Part shown: one piece after another, positions 12,416 through 26,600 of the stretch
How positions within the stretch are numbered: the first letter of the stretch is position 1
Layout: each line of letters begins with the position of its first letter
The notes under the pieces: generated by a model
Databases searched by the model: none
Seen by the model: only the letters and a program-made list of their open reading frames with translations
Told to the model about the DNA's origin: nothing
Made by a program: the position numbers and the translations under genes
Assembly: GCF_901933205.1 (NCBI RefSeq)
Contig: NC_044572.1
Coordinates: forward strand, 77,745,465-77,809,464
Direction: 5' to 3'
Length of the DNA: 64,000 nucleotides
Source: Camarhynchus parvulus
Lineage: Eukaryota; Chordata; Aves; Passeriformes; Thraupidae

Positions 12416-15400
12416 CAAACATTATTAAGATTCGTAATAACTGAGATGACTCAAAAGTTGAGAGAAAGGACATAAATGCAATGAAATAGTAATTATTATA
12501 GAAGAAACAGCTTATTATACAAAACCTGCTGTCAATAATCAGGTTGGTAACATGAGAAGGAAACTAGAAATCCAAATGATGATGTCAGGCTGAGGCTAAT
12601 GGCAAACACAGGCCAGGCTCTGTGGTCAACAGGATAAGGTCCAAGCACACTATCTACAAGATACTCTGGTTCTCTCCTTGCATAAACTTCCACTCAATTA
12701 CACATTTTAATGGCTTTTTTATCATCCTGAAACCAGCTAAGCTACCTGTGCAGTGTAATGTGAAGATGGCCCAACTGGCCTTACCGAAGGCTCAGTCCCT
12801 AGCTCCTCTTTGCTCTGAAAGATGGGCCTGATGAACCAAACCGAACTGAGCACTGCCCAGCACAGCAGCCTTTGCTGGCAGACCTGTTAGGCAAGAGTAG
12901 CCAAACATAAGTGAATGCCTTTACCACTGAACCACACAACTCAACTCTCCCCAGTTCTTTCAGTCTCTCTGGTTAGCTCCATTTTGCTGAAAGCAGTCAC
13001 CACCGCTAACTCATTTCTGTGAAAACCGTTCCAACTCCTTGACCGCAATCCTTCTGACAAGAAACATTCTCAAAGTGTCTTTCTAGTGTGGGGTAGAAAT
13101 GTTCAACAATTTAGCTATTTGGGATTTAGTTTGCATCTTCCTGCATTTGCTCCAACCTGTCTGATGATTTCTAGCAAGTAAGTCCAATAATATTTACAAT
13201 CCCATTAGTACATTTTTGCTAGCAGATAGAGCAAGTCTGGACTTTTACATGCAAAGGTACAGTGGAGCAGAGTAGTTACGTCCTGGGAACCGACAACAGT
13301 TGTGCATTTCCTCCCACTCCCTCCTATTTGAAACTTCTGTGTAGTGCCATTTGGCACCTTTCATACCCAAGCACTTCCTTAACTACTAAGCATCTACTTT
13401 TGTAGTTGTAGGCAATAGCAAGCTGCATTTTACTTCCAGGGAAGCATATAGCTTACATGAGCCAGAGGGAAACACCTGCACTTCTCTGGTCTTGGCTGCA
13501 TATCAGATCAAAACACAGTTGATGTCAAAGAGCCACAGGTGCAGGAAGCTTGCTCCAGCGCTCATTTCCACAATATCCTCTTAAAAGGACAGCTTATCCT
13601 TCGCTAACTACGCTTAAGAGAACTTAAGAATCATATGACTCTTTTTCAGACATAAGTTTTAACTAAATGCCACTGTAAAACTACAGTTTGAGAAATAGAC
13701 CGTGCCATGCCAAGAACCTGATTTACTCATCTTAAAATTTAGTCTTCAGAAACTATCTGTACCACGACAACAGGAACAAAACTGCTTGTCCAAGCCAGCT
13801 AGAAGTTTTGCTGATTTATCTCATTCTCCACTATGTTATTCAGGGTAAAGTCCACGAGCTAAACCAATTTTCTTACACAGAAAGGGCCTTCAGAAGGTTG
13901 AGATACTCTTGTACCAGTTCATTAGTACATAGTGCAAAATGTAATTGAAATGCAAAAGTAATGCCATGTTTCAGGGAATTTTTGCAAATTAATACTCAAA
14001 CCAAATCACTCTACTGAAACAGACTTCTCCAAAAATAAACAACATACTGAAACTAATACTGACGCAGTATTTCTCATGTGATTAAGTATCACGTGTTATT
14101 TTCTTGGGCACTCCTTACCTTCATTAAAGGAAATCTAAGGTTAACATTTTTTAAAACATAGGTACAAACCCTACAGCAGCAGGAAGGCCACTGCAGTCCT
14201 AGATCAGCCTGGAACACACAAGCCCTCTAACTCTGTCCAGGGAGCACACAGAGGCATTTTAAACCAAACAGGCTGATTTTTTCCCTTTGTGCCAATAAGT
14301 GCATGTTCATCCACTACCAGAGGGCCGGAGAGAATGCAGGAATGCTTTAAAATCATCATGTTTTTCCATTGCTTGTCACACCCTCTGTCAAAGGAAGTCA
14401 TTAGAAGGAACTTGCTCAAAACATAAGCAGCAGCAGCGTGTACAGGATGGAAAGACAAAAGCACGGAAGTGAAAAACACAAGTAAAACTTGTCCCATATC
14501 TATGTCAGAAAACAAGTAGGAATATATCTGAAATGCTGGGTAGCAGAGGTGAGATTGTATCAATATTTTCTAAAATACCTCCTATGCTTCTAGTAGTAAC
14601 AGATATTCATACTATTGAATGATTATACTACACGTCTGAAAAATCAATAGCTACCAAAACAAAGTTGCCATAGGAAAGTAAGAGTTTTAGACAGATTCCT
14701 GCTGTGATTCCAGCATAGCACAACTACTAATTCATAATTTAACAAAAAGAATAAATGCTATTTGAACATCCATGCTGTCTTGAAAACTCAGAGGTACATG
14801 ATTTCTGCATATAAATGCACACACAGAGATGCATACAGTCAAGAAATGCAAGAATGTGTCCATTTTTCACATCACTTCAGAAATCCAAGTTGAACATTGC
14901 AGTTAGTGCACCAGTATTACTACTATTTTGAAATTCATAATCTGGGTTTCAGAGGTCAGCAAACACCTGAAGGCAAGCTTTCTCAATGGTTACTACTTAA
15001 TCTGCAGTGTTCTTTTTCTTTTGCAATACAGCACACATTTCTTTGAAGTAAAAAACACTCTTATTTGAGCTGAAACCCAACTTCAGAAAGCATCACTACA
15101 AAATCTGAAGCGGTAGACAGAGGCATCTATTAATGACAAATATCTTTACTAAGTCAGTCTACTCACAAATAACAAAATACATTTTGAATCTTATATCTAA
15201 AGCATTTTAAAATATACATAACTATGGAAGAATGTTTGCCAAAGTGGTTTTGGCACACAAAGGAAGAGATAAATACTGAGCATGTGTCCACTGTTCCAGG
15301 TCAGACAGAAAGGTTGATCCATCACAGAGCTCCGCTGACAGTGCCCAACAGCAGACACGCTTTTTGGCACAGTTAGCACATCTGACCTCTCAAAAAGCAC

Positions 15401-15992
15401 TACTATCACACCCTTTTCATTTTCTCTTACCTTTAAAAGCATGTACTAACCATTAGTAAATACCTGTTTGAAAAGGAACTTTTTTCTTTGAGGAAACAAA
15501 TCCCATACAGCTTGATCTGTCCCCATGGTGACCTTTCACTATGTAAGACAATCTCTATTTCAAACGGATAAATCTCAGCCTCAGTTGTCATAATCCCACT
15601 CCACTAGTTTGCAACAGTGCAGAATAACCTTTCTTAAGCACTTTCACAGTCCCACTTTCCAGAACAGCTCAGAAAACTGATAAACGACACCTTAAAAAAC
15701 CAAGACAACAAAAACTACCCACAGGCAGTACCTGACATAAGGGAGGTACTGTTGGCCTGAGACTTATTCACTATTTACCATATCCTGTCCTGCCAACTAA
15801 AAACAAACAGCCAAATAGCTCTTTCTTCACAGCCTACCATTCCATCTACTCCCCAGCAACATCCACAGGCACTTCCCCAAGGGATTCTTCAAGCTCATGA
15901 AATCTCTAAGTATACTGCCCTCTTTTAGTCTCTCAGATGAAACTCTCCATTATTTAAGCAGTCTACTGGTAGGCAGGCAAATATCTATCAAG

Positions 15993-16017
15993 ACAACTAG
16001 TATTAAATACTAGTTGT
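15993..16017. repeat. Perfect inverted repeat, 10-bp arms
   Basis: ACAACTAGTA (15993-16002) and TACTAGTTGT (16008-16017) are exact reverse complements around a 5-base AT spacer. Small palindromes like this occur by chance in tens of kilobases, so no role is assigned. Confidence 0.8.
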
Positions 16018-18688
16018 TTCCTCAAATCTGCTTTTCTGTATCTGTCTGACTCTTTCAACAAAGAAGATAAGCTCTGGAGGAATGGAATTTTATTCTATTG
16101 CCACAATCCAGCAGCATGAACGACCAACATTTCAATTCTGGAACTCTGCAGGGAAAGCTGTTTCTCCTATTTCTGGCAAGAGCAAGCAGTTAATATCTAA
16201 TTTTCACTGAAAAAACAGCAGAGAATAAAAACTCTTCAAGTTGATCAAATACCCACCACAGTGGGTAAAACAAACTGCCAAGTGACATATAACAGGATCC
16301 CTGCAAAGGAATGCAGGGTCATGACACACACGGTCTTCCACAATCATTTATTCTTTTTAAAAAGTTGTAAAAATCAGGGGATGAAGTAGGTGGTCATGTC
16401 ACTCTTCATGCAACAAGTCTGCACTGATACAGTGCACTGAAGTAGACAAACTTTCATAACATTGTAAAAACCCACACAAGTATCAGTAACTGATGGATGA
16501 CTGAGCTGTGCTTGAAAGTGGCTACTTGCTCCTTCTGCACAGGCAGGAGGAAAAGATGCAGCTCACTGAAAACATTACAGTTCTGCAGATGAGCCTGTTT
16601 GCTCCCCATCTGTTCATTCCCTTTTGGTCTCTGTTCAAACTGGAAGAATACCCTCCGGAGGGTGTGATCCCCAGGGTGCATCAGGTTTCTGATCCACACT
16701 GAATGCTGGGTCAGAGCTTGCCTGTGGAGAATGTTTTAATTACATCATGCTGGAATTTGGCAAGAGTCCTGGTATTTAATTAAACAGCCGTTTTTTGAAG
16801 CAAAGCTCACAGCAGAGCAGACAAAGAGACACAGAGGCCTGACGATGTGCTTCATAGCAGCACTTCCCCTATGGCCCAGAGCCTACTCTGTAAGCACTCC
16901 CCATCTACCAGGAATACAACATTCACAGCACCAGATGCCTAAAATCAGGCTAAATGGGGTGGTCTACACCCAGGAGTACAAAAACCACTCACATTTTCCA
17001 ACAACAGTGAAAACCATAGTAGACTGAATTCAGGCACATAACAGCTGTATAGCCAATATTAGGAAAAGATGATTGGGGTTCTTCCTAATTGCTTTCTCCC
17101 ATGAAGAAAAGTCCACAGAGTAGCCATGCCATCATATTTCCCCAGACACTTAAAAACATAAGGCCCAACAGGAAGATAAAAAAATAGCAAGCATGATGGC
17201 CATTTTTACCTAGAAAGTAACTTTTTCCTAATGTACAGAGAAAGGCCAGCACCATTTTAACAGTTTGGAGAACTCTTACTTTAAAATAGAATCCCCTCCT
17301 TGGCTGCCAGGTCCAAAAGATAATTTTAAAACTATATTCCTGGGATCAAACATTCTAACTTCTAGTTTCAGTTGTTTTTCTTTTTTTTTAATCTATCAGG
17401 GATTTATAACAGTCTGAACATTTGAAAAGGAACCAAGGACTACTCCTCAGAAGCACGTAGCAAGCACATCCACCCAGAACATCTGTTCGACCTCTGGGAA
17501 ACAAGACCCATTCCGAGTTTCACAATCCTGAACACAACAGCCTTAAAGGTAGCCTAATGTGTAAGAGACCATTCCCAGTATCTCCAAGCACTCTAGTGGC
17601 AATTTCCTACAGGTCTTCTAGTTTAGATCAATACTGCCGCTCTGGCCTTCTAAATAGGATCTTTTATGCAGGTTGTAGTATTCTTTCATTGCAAATACTT
17701 TCCCTGATGTACAGTAGACTTTCCCCTGTCTCCATGCTATGCCATGCTGACAATCCATGGCAATACACTCTTGATCCCTTCTCCTCAGCTGCCTCCAATC
17801 AATGAGATGCCTAATAAAAGTTTTACTGTTATGGTCTCTTCCCTGCACTACTCAGTATTTTACTCCAGTGAGTTCATGCCATTTCTGCTTTTACCACCTC
17901 ACAAAGCTCTGTCAACATATTCTGTTATGGTCCTTTTGCAGTAAGGATGTTTCTCATCATTACACACATTGCTGGCTTATCTAGTTCAAAGTCAATAATG
18001 AAAACGTTAGACAAGACAGGTCTCTGAAGAAACACCACCAGGAACATCACCATTGTTGCAATTCCCTCTTGAAAACACCTTGCTATGTGCACTTCACATC
18101 AACCAAAGTTTTGCTCACCCAAAGACATCTCATTTCAGGAGACAGGTTTGCCAGGACTACTGGCAATAGGAGAAAAGGAGGTGAGACAGCCAAGAGCAGC
18201 AGTGAGCCTGCAGGTACTGTCCAGTAGAAGACCCTGCCCCCTGGAAGAAGTAATTGCTTTCTGAAGCATTAAACAAACACACAAGGCAGAGTTGCCTTTT
18301 ATTAATGACCTAAAACTCATGTATCCTTGGTTTTGATACATTTTTACATTAAAATTCAGCTTGAGAAAGTTTGAAAACCTAACCCAGCAGCATCATGTTC
18401 AACATAATGACAACTATTACCACAAGCATCACAAAACCTTACAGCTTCCTGTCTGTGAACTGTCAAGCATTACAAGTTTTTTGATAGTATTTGGAGAGAA
18501 AAGGAAAACTCCAAACTGACAAATCCATTTTCAAAGATCTCCTCTCCCTTAAAAAATTTTTTAAAGAAAAACAGAACAGTTGCTACCAAGACCAAGAACA
18601 CAAGGATTGATTTATTGTCCAACCCCATGGACTTAAAGTTAGTCAACTAAGATTTATATTTGCACATGTAAAAATTGAAAGCTAATCA

Positions 18689-18775
18689 CCCAAAAAAACC
18701 CAAAAACCAAATCCCAACAATCACCCAAACCAAACCCCAAACAAATCCCAACAACTAAAAGAAAGCCCAGAAACC
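18689..18775 (+). repeat. A/C-rich low-complexity tract
   Basis: About 87 bases dominated by A and C, with runs such as CCCAAAAAAACCC and CCAAACCAAACCCC. It has the same composition and strand bias as the tracts at 12.3, 41.0, 44.6 and 59.1 kb. Confidence 0.8.
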
Positions 18776-20274
18776 AATAATAGCAATAACACTTGCAGCT
18801 GAAATAATTGAAATGCTATGAAATTCAAGCTACTTGCCTTAAAGCTAACCCACACTTTTACTAATACCTGATCACAGTATACAAGTCCTGTAGAGCTTCA
18901 AATATATCAAAAACTTTGTATGCTTGGCCACGAGAACCTATTAAATTGAGCAGTTTCCAAAGCACGTTATAGGGAAGATGTGAGGTGGGACTGTCAAGCA
19001 TGCTCAAACAAAAATTTATGGGAATTTGGAAGCTTTTAAAAGTTTCTCTACTGTACACAATATCTGCAGCGTGAGTTCTTGTCATGACAAGGATATATTT
19101 TTCTAAAACATGGTAGTAAACACTAAATTTCAAATTTAATCTGATGTGACACACCAGATTTTAAGTTCTTATACGCAGTCATTTTAACTCTGAAGAAACT
19201 CTGAAGAGACAGACATTTTAAACAAGTAGATGCTAAAATTCTCCACAAAAATCCTACTAACTCCAGGCTGCCAAAATTCATATGACTGTAATGATTTCAA
19301 AACACAGCTGAACTGAAGACACCTTGGAAGTTGGTATATATGACGAATACAATTACTTCTGTCACAATTAACATATCCCTGGGTCATCAGAATTTCCATT
19401 CTACCTAAGCAAGAGGTAAAAGGTGCCCTGATGACCTTCAGCAAACACTTGTTTCTGTACACCACATTTCGGATGAGGCTTCTGGAAAGTGTTTTTACCA
19501 AAGACCACTGCTAACCTGCTATATGTAGAGTAGAGAGAAGTACTGTGTCAGGCAAGACAGGAAACACCTGAACTGAACAGAGAACCACACTTGCTTATAC
19601 AAAAACCTACACCACTTAGGGCCAGCAAGGCAGGGGTGTCAGATCTCATCTCACAAAGTTCCTCCTCTCAGTCTCCTTCCATCAAAAAATTATTTAACTA
19701 TGTACACTCTAATGAATGATCTGCATTGTTTGGCTACCAGTTATAATATTTTGATTTGCACTTACAGCTGAGTCAGAGTTCTTAAAGAACCATGGAAAGT
19801 TCTAACTACAATCTGACTTCAGAATGGGTTACAGTATGCTTAATGTCACACATTCCCCAGCTGGCTAACAAACTCACTCAGAAACAGCCACAATGACTGT
19901 CTGCATTCCAATGCCAGATTTTATTTTTAACATTAAAAATATATATGCTTATGTTTCTTTCATTTCAAAGGTTTCACATTTTCTTTAAAGGATAGCATCT
20001 TTTAACTAGACCCTTTTAATTGGATTACTATATGGAAATTATAGTGAGAATTACTAACACTTTACATATCCCTAGGAGCCCAGAAACACTATTTGCACTA
20101 AAAGCTACCCAAGGACATCCTCATAGAAATGAAAAGTGTTACAATTAATGCTATGTGTTTCTCTGTAGCTGTTCTGACTGCCTCTAGAAAAACACACTCC
20201 TAAGATGCAGCACTTCATTGTATTTGTAAATACTGGGGTCCATGTAGTTATCCATATCACCACAAAAACATACA

Positions 20275-20882
20275 ATCATTTAGAAATTGGAAAATGCCTT
20301 TAAGATCATCAGCTCCAACCGTGAACCTCACACTGCCAAGCCTAGTACTAAACCATATCCCCAAGTGCAACATCTACACATCTTTAAAATACCTGCAGGG
20401 ATGGAGACTCAACCACTTCCCTGGGTAGCCTATTCCAGGGCTTGACAATTCTTTCTGTGAAGAAATTTTGCCTAATATCCAATCTAAATCTCCTCTGGCA
20501 CAACTTGAGGTTATTTGCTCTCATCCTATCACTTGTTACCTGGGAGAAGAGACCAACACCCACCTTACTCCAGCCCCCTTTCAGGCAGTTGTAGAGAGTG
20601 GTAAGGTCCCCACTGAGCCTGCCTTTCTAGAGACTAAACAACCCCAGCTCCCACACCTGCTCCTGATAAGACTTGTGCTCCTTTCACCAGCTGTTTCCCT
20701 TGTCTGGACCCTCTCCAGAACGTCAATGTCTTTCTTGTTGTGAGGGACCCAAAACTCAATTCAAGGTGTGTCCTCACCAGTGCTGGGGCAGGATGATCAC
20801 TGCCCTGTCCTTGCCCTGTCCTGCTGGCCACTCTAGTGATGATACAGGCCAGGGTGCCCACTGGCCTTCCTGGCCACCTTGA
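20275..20882 (-). mobile_element. CR1 LINE 3' fragment
   Basis: CR1 copy in the FBXL7 sense orientation. On the plus strand its 3' end is at left (CCTTTAAGATCATCAGCTCC). It continues through CACTTCCCTGGGTAGCCT, TCACTTGTTACCTGGGAGA and GGTGTGTCCTCACCAGTGCT to about 20882. The stretch beyond the tail corresponds to the C-terminal part of the CR1 ORF2 product, but no long ORF survives. Confidence 0.93.
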
Positions 20883-21341
20883 GGAAAAACTGTACTAAAA
20901 AAAGAAGAAACCATGATAACTAAATAACCTTTGATGTGTTGGTCAGTTGCACAACTGAATAAGCAAATCCCTAGGAATGACAACAAATTACTATCAGGAC
21001 TTCACACAGACTGCTGTCAACTTGAATAGCAGAAGTCTTAAAATGCTTAGAGGACTGCATAAGCTTCTGGGTCCTGTGCCTGCTATAGATGTCTTGGACA
21101 AGAACATCAACAGAAACAGAAAACTCATAACAAAAGCAAGCCTCCAAGCAAGGACCCTCTAACAGAAACCATAACTAAGCAGATAACCAAACAAAAAATT
21201 ATATGCTTTGCTTTTAAAACTAGCATAAAGTTACCTTGTTTTTCTCATGGCAGGAAGTCTGAATGCATGCTTGAAAAAAGTTCTGAAGACCTAGCCACAC
21301 TGCTACATCTACTTTAGGATGTCATTTTACATTATCTATAG

Positions 21342-21732
21342 AATCACAGAATATCCGGGTTTGAAAGGCACCCAAAAGGATCATCAGCCTGTCTCTCGGC
21401 CCTGAACAAGGCCCCCCAAGAATCACACCATGTGCTTGACTATTGTCCAAATGCTGCTTCAACTGTCAGGCTGGTGCTGTGACCACTTCCCTGGGGAACA
21501 GCTCCAGTGCCCAAACACCCTCTGGGTGAAAAACCTTTTCCTGATATCCAACCTACAACTCCCCTGACACAACTTCAAGCCAGTCCCTTGGATCCTGTCA
21601 CTGGTCAGCATAGAGAAGAGATCAGTGTCTGCCCATCCTCTCCCCCTCATGAGGAAGTTGTAACTGCAATGAGATCCCCCTTAACCTCCTCCAGGATGAA
21701 CAAACCAAGTGACCTCAGTCACTCCTCTAATT
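21342..21732 (-). mobile_element. CR1 LINE 3' fragment
   Basis: A second CR1 copy in the same orientation as the one ending at 20882, about 460 bases away. It begins at left with the CR1 terminal motif TAGAATCACAGAATATCC and carries CACTTCCCTGGGGAACAGC, GGGTGAAAAACCTTTTCCTG and CCTGTCACTGGTCAGC. It contains its own 3' terminus, so it is a separate insertion. Confidence 0.93.
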
Positions 21733-23261
21733 GTTTCTTAACAATTTTGTATTTATATATGAAACGAGAACCACATCTCACTATTACTTCTTGGAACTAA
21801 CCCTGGCAATTCTTATAGCAGCTTTTATTAAAACTTTATTTTCTGTATGAATCAATCAGTGACTGATAAGTCATGCAAATACTTTAGCTTTTAATAAAGA
21901 CATGGCATTTAATTAAAAAGCAACAGTCCTCATTAGGCCTAAAGAGAAATATGATCTAAAGAACAAGTCAGAAGAAATCAAGACATTAATACCAGATATT
22001 TGTTTAGATTTGGAGCACCCTACCTTGTGATGGGAAAGGCCCTCAGTCTGTATTAGTCCTCCACTGCAGGAAATGTTCACCATACAAAAACCAGTATTCA
22101 GGAAAAAAAGCCTAAGCAGGATTAGATAATTACAAACAGAGACAAGCAAGTTAGGCAGCTTTGAGTCACAGCTGTTGTCAAGCTACAAAATCTGCTTTTT
22201 GCAGGATTCTGCCAATAATCACAGACAGTAAATGTGTCCATTTGCCTGTCTTCTATCCTTATGAAGGAGGAAACAGACACCACAATTCTATTCTTTTTTT
22301 AAATCCCTGGAATGGCTTCAAGTCCATAAAGGAATTCAGCACAAGTTATTTGAAATTCACAGACCAGACCAACTTTAGAAATTTGCTGAAGAAGCAATGT
22401 CCATTAGCAATGGAATTTCTTCCTGTGCAAAGCTTCTACACGGATGAGGAGCAATCATCCGTGTTTAGACAATTATACCAGCAACAAAAGGATTCCCCAG
22501 TAGTACCTTACCTGATCAAGAGAACTATTACAGACTAAATTTGAAAATGCCCTTTCCTCTGGGGAACTAGAACTATGGGGGCTTACAGCTATACCCAGGA
22601 GGTAGATTGGCTTTCCCCCTAGGTTCATCCTCTGTCTAAAAGGTAGTCTCATTGTTTTGAAACAGAGACTTCCAGAAGAAAAAGGATACTTTCTAAAAGC
22701 AAACAGATGCTTACATTCACCATCATTCTCAGTGAGAGTTGCCCCAGTTGGACCCACCAAGTCCAAGTCAGGGCTTGGAGCTACAGTACAGGGTGATACA
22801 AGCAAAATATTTCAGAATAAGCTATTTCAGGGTAAGATGAACTCAAACAATGATATGCTTCAAAGCTTTTGCTGTAAATATAAAACCCATCCCTTATTGA
22901 GAGCTATTAAAAACAGATGAACAATAAAAATGCTTATGCAGGAAAAATAAAAAACTTGGAATAAATGCAGCTTTATTTCTTATGGTCTGTAAATCCAATA
23001 GTTAGAGATGTACTATACATGTGACAAAAACTCCATTTCCAGAAGCCTAGAATAGTTCACTGCAAATTCAGCTCACTTTCACAGTTCACTGCAAATTCAT
23101 GGAGCTTCGATTAATTTTGTCATTATGAGAGGAGTAGATCACACAAGTAGGTTAATACACTGTCACTCAGCAAGGCTGCACTACTGGAACAGGGCTAGAA
23201 AAGCAGCTCTATCTTTCTAACAGCCCACCCATCAAATCAAAAGGCTAAGAGAGTAGATTTT
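21733..23261. other. Intron 1 between CR1 copies
   Basis: AT-rich sequence with no recognised element apart from the repeated 17-mer at 23054-23099. A 125-codon ORF (22161-22538, +) has no family resemblance I can see and shows no splice or promoter context. I treat it as chance. Confidence 0.5.
23054..23099 (+). repeat. Repeated 17-mer, 29-base period
   Basis: AGTTCACTGCAAATTCA occurs exactly at 23054-23070 and again at 23083-23099. It is a small local duplication with no assigned function. Confidence 0.85.
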
Positions 23262-23613
23262 GTTGAGATTGGGAAAGAGAAGGCTTTGGGGTCACCTAGG
23301 GGCTGCCTTTCAGTGCCTGAAGGGAGCTCCCAAGAAAGATGGAGAGGAATTTTTACAAAGGCATGTAGTAACAGGACAAGGGTGAATTGTTTCAGACTGA
23401 GAGCAAGTTTATGTTAGATATTAGCAAGATATTCTTGTGTGGGTGGTGAGGCTGCCCAGAGAAGCTGTGGGTGCCCCATCCCTGGAAGTGTTCAAGGACA
23501 GGTTGGATGGAGGTGTGAGCAATCTGGTGAGCAAAAGGTGTTCCTGCCCATGGCAGTGGGGTTGGAACTAGATGATCTTTAAGGTCCCTTCCAATCCAGG
23601 CCATTCTGTGACT
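23262..23613 (+). mobile_element. CR1 LINE 3' fragment
   Basis: CR1 copy antisense to FBXL7. It carries GAAAGATGGAGAGGAATTTT, TGCCCCATCCCTGGAAGTGT, CCTGCCCATGGCAGTGGGGT and the tail GATCTTTAAGGTCCCTTCCA. The 3' tail is close to the usual CR1 form, suggesting a moderately young copy. Confidence 0.95.
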
Positions 23614-26600
23614 AAACAGCAAGGAAAAAAAAAATCTCTTTTAATGAAACTTCTCATATTGCTGCTGCTCAGAGGCTCAACCACAAGGTGTCAGAAACAA
23701 ATGTTTTTAACTAAACTATAGCGATGAATGATCACAATTTGCAGGATTTCATTTCTAAACACAAAATATGACTGCAGCTTTTCACTTCTACTGACAACTG
23801 TAGTCAAGAGAACTGTAGTATTTCAAATAAGGAGCAATGAAGACCTAACAAGAGCACCCACTTATCTCACATTCTTTCTTCAGATACCAGTCACACTTCT
23901 AGAATGTACAATTCTAGCTTACAGGTTCTATTAACTCTTCACATGATTCCATTAAACTATTCTTTGCTCATAAGTAATGAAGGGTCACCAGGCTACAGGG
24001 GTCTCGTTTCAGCCAGTTCATGTATTTTAGGTTCTACACAAAGGTACTCCCAGGAGTGTCTTTAGAGAAAGTAGTCTTGCCCATACAGCCCTTTTCTTCT
24101 GATTCCTAGTTCTGCCACTGCTGATAGCTGCCATAGAGATTTTCATTTAAAGCATAGAGGACACACAGAAATACTGTGCAAACCCTGGGCTGTCAGCCTG
24201 GACAGATGATCATCACCTACACAAACAATGCACAACATTTCTCAGGATAAAAGCAAAGGATTAGGATTTAACTCCATGACAAATACAACAGCACAGCATG
24301 AAGAGTCCCTTTCCAATGAGAACCCATACCAAAAAAGCACTGCTCTGAAGGACAAAACCTCAATTGCCATGGTACAGAGGAAGGCAAGCAGCCCCATAGC
24401 AGCACATTCTCACAGGTCAAGGACACGTCCTGGGTTAGCAGAAAGCATGACAATGAATCCCAAGGAATCAATCACCATTTAAATTTCCATGAACCAAAAA
24501 TAAAGAAGTTCGAGTCTAAATAGCGTTTTTACATTGCATGTGTGCAAACAGTATTTAAGATAAAGTTAGACCTTTGCTATGAATGAGGCATAAAGTACTT
24601 TGGAACAATTTATCTTATTGCTATTAAACATTCAAAGAAACAGCAATTCTCATTTGTTTACTATGGCCAAATGCCCAGATTTAATTTTTTTTCACAGATC
24701 TGTTTAAGCTAAAAATTGGACAGTTTAGGCTGCAAGAAAAGGCTGAAAATGCAAACATCTTTGCCTTGAGGTGAGAGGACCTGCAAACTTGGTAGGTTAC
24801 TTATCTTTACAGCAACGTAGGAGAACTTTTGCCAAGATTTTAGATTCCCAATTAGTTGGAATAGCACAGGATTATCCAGTGTTTTACAGTAATTTCCTCA
24901 CTTAGAATAACTGTCCTTAGCATCCTCCACCTCCATCTGCAACTCTAACTAGCAAAACAAAATAATGATGAAATAATGACCATTTATTCTAAGTGGGAGA
25001 AAATTCTGCCTATAAGCTTTCCTGCAGGTCAGGTACCTTCTTGAGAACTCACCTAGAGATTATGGAGATTTGGGGTGAGAGAAGCAAATGTTTCTCCCTT
25101 TCCTAGTTGATAAACTAGCACTGAAACTCTAACTTCATTTCCCCTCTGTTGTGCTAGAATGAAGGAGCCTTGATCCAGTTCTGTCACTAGATTTATGAGG
25201 AATGTGCAACACAGACCCAGTGGGCAGCAAGGCCCAGTTCTGTCACTCCTAAATTTTCCTTTGCTTCAGAGGAGTTTGCTGGCTGCCATAATTTAGTTGG
25301 CCTTTCCTATTTCCTGTGCCTCTCACAGACAATAAACAGAAATATTCCAGACATTACTTTTTGTCTGGATCCCAAGAAGCATTTTCAAAACAACACAAGC
25401 ACTTGCAGTGCCCACTCTCCCATACTTCTCCTCAAAACTGCACAGCAGAAGAGAAATACTCAAGAGACAGCCGTGCTATTAAGCAAAGGAAGAATAACCT
25501 CTTATTCACTTCATAATTTACTCAGAAGTGATTAGGAAGTGTAATGGAAAATTCTTCAGGATGCTAAAAACTTCTGGCCAGCCTGAATGACACCAATACA
25601 GAAAAAAGTACTACCTGAGCTGCACAGAGTCAAGCAGCTGCTGCCACCAACCAACCTTCTGCACATGGGAGCACACCCAAGGCTTTACTGGCTTTGCATA
25701 GAGTTACTGAACTATAAGGAACTGTTGTCAGGTTTTACAAGAGGGCAGCAGGAAACTGGATTTACTGACTGTAAGGATCTAAGGATAAGAGAATCAGAGA
25801 CAACTGATGCTCATCTCTCAGAACACATTAAGGTGAATCCAGACTAATCTCAGACTGGAGTTTGCTTTCAGCTGCAGAGAAGCAATTCAAGAGGCAGCTC
25901 CTGCAGGAGCAATACCAGATTTGACCCAAAATTACACACAAATTCCTTTGGAATCTTACTTGTTCTGTATATATTCTTCATTCAAACATTCAAAGCTCTA
26001 CCTGGAACAATAGTAGCATCTTTCTTACTTATTCTTAATTGCTTCCAACATGGTCACAGAGCTTACATAGTAGTTTAGATAGCAAGATAGCACAGGAAGT
26101 AATTCAAGTGGCAAACGCTCTTTAAAATACTTTACAAAACCTTTGTGCCACTTATCTAAATGGTGTTATCTATCCATACAGTGTTACCAAATCATAAATC
26201 TATTACCCTTCAGAATAAATCCTTGTTTAAGTGGCAAATCAATGACAAAACATAAGATAGGGAAAGTTGTCCGTTTATTCTTCACAACTGATGCCATCTC
26301 TTCAGAGAAGTTTTCTTATGACTAGTGCAAAGAGTCAATCTTCAAGGGAAAAAACCAAAAAAACAGTGATACTCTTTCCAACTTCCTTGGCAAGCACTGA
26401 AGGATTGTCTGATATGCCAAGTCCTTGAGATGCCTTGGACTATCGCCAAACATGAAAGATAATATTAAGCTACTGTACTTCTTTTTGCCTATTGCACAAG
26501 AGAAAAATCCAAGTCAGTCCTTTATTGAATGGACAACAGCAACAATCTGTTAAAGCCCATCAAAGCTATGATTGCACAGCTCCACTTTAGAGCAGTTACT

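Larger units (their letters stand above)
5284..20274. other. Intron 1, long stretch without genes
   Basis: About 15 kb of AT-rich intron sequence. The only structures I could pick out are a GC-rich hairpin (8140-8179), a G-quadruplex motif (10345-10367), A/C-rich tracts (12271-12415, 18689-18775) and a small palindrome (15993-16017). ORFs reach 169 codons (6870-7379, +), but none resembles a protein family I know and none carries splice-framed or domain evidence. I saw no CR1 tail in this stretch. Confidence 0.55.

Noticed and set aside
12216..12473. 85-codon ORF rich in Phe, Cys and Leu, membrane-like
   Set aside because: Translation of the T/G-rich complement of an A/C-rich tract; not a real membrane protein. 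The ORF at 44478-44744 has the same cause.
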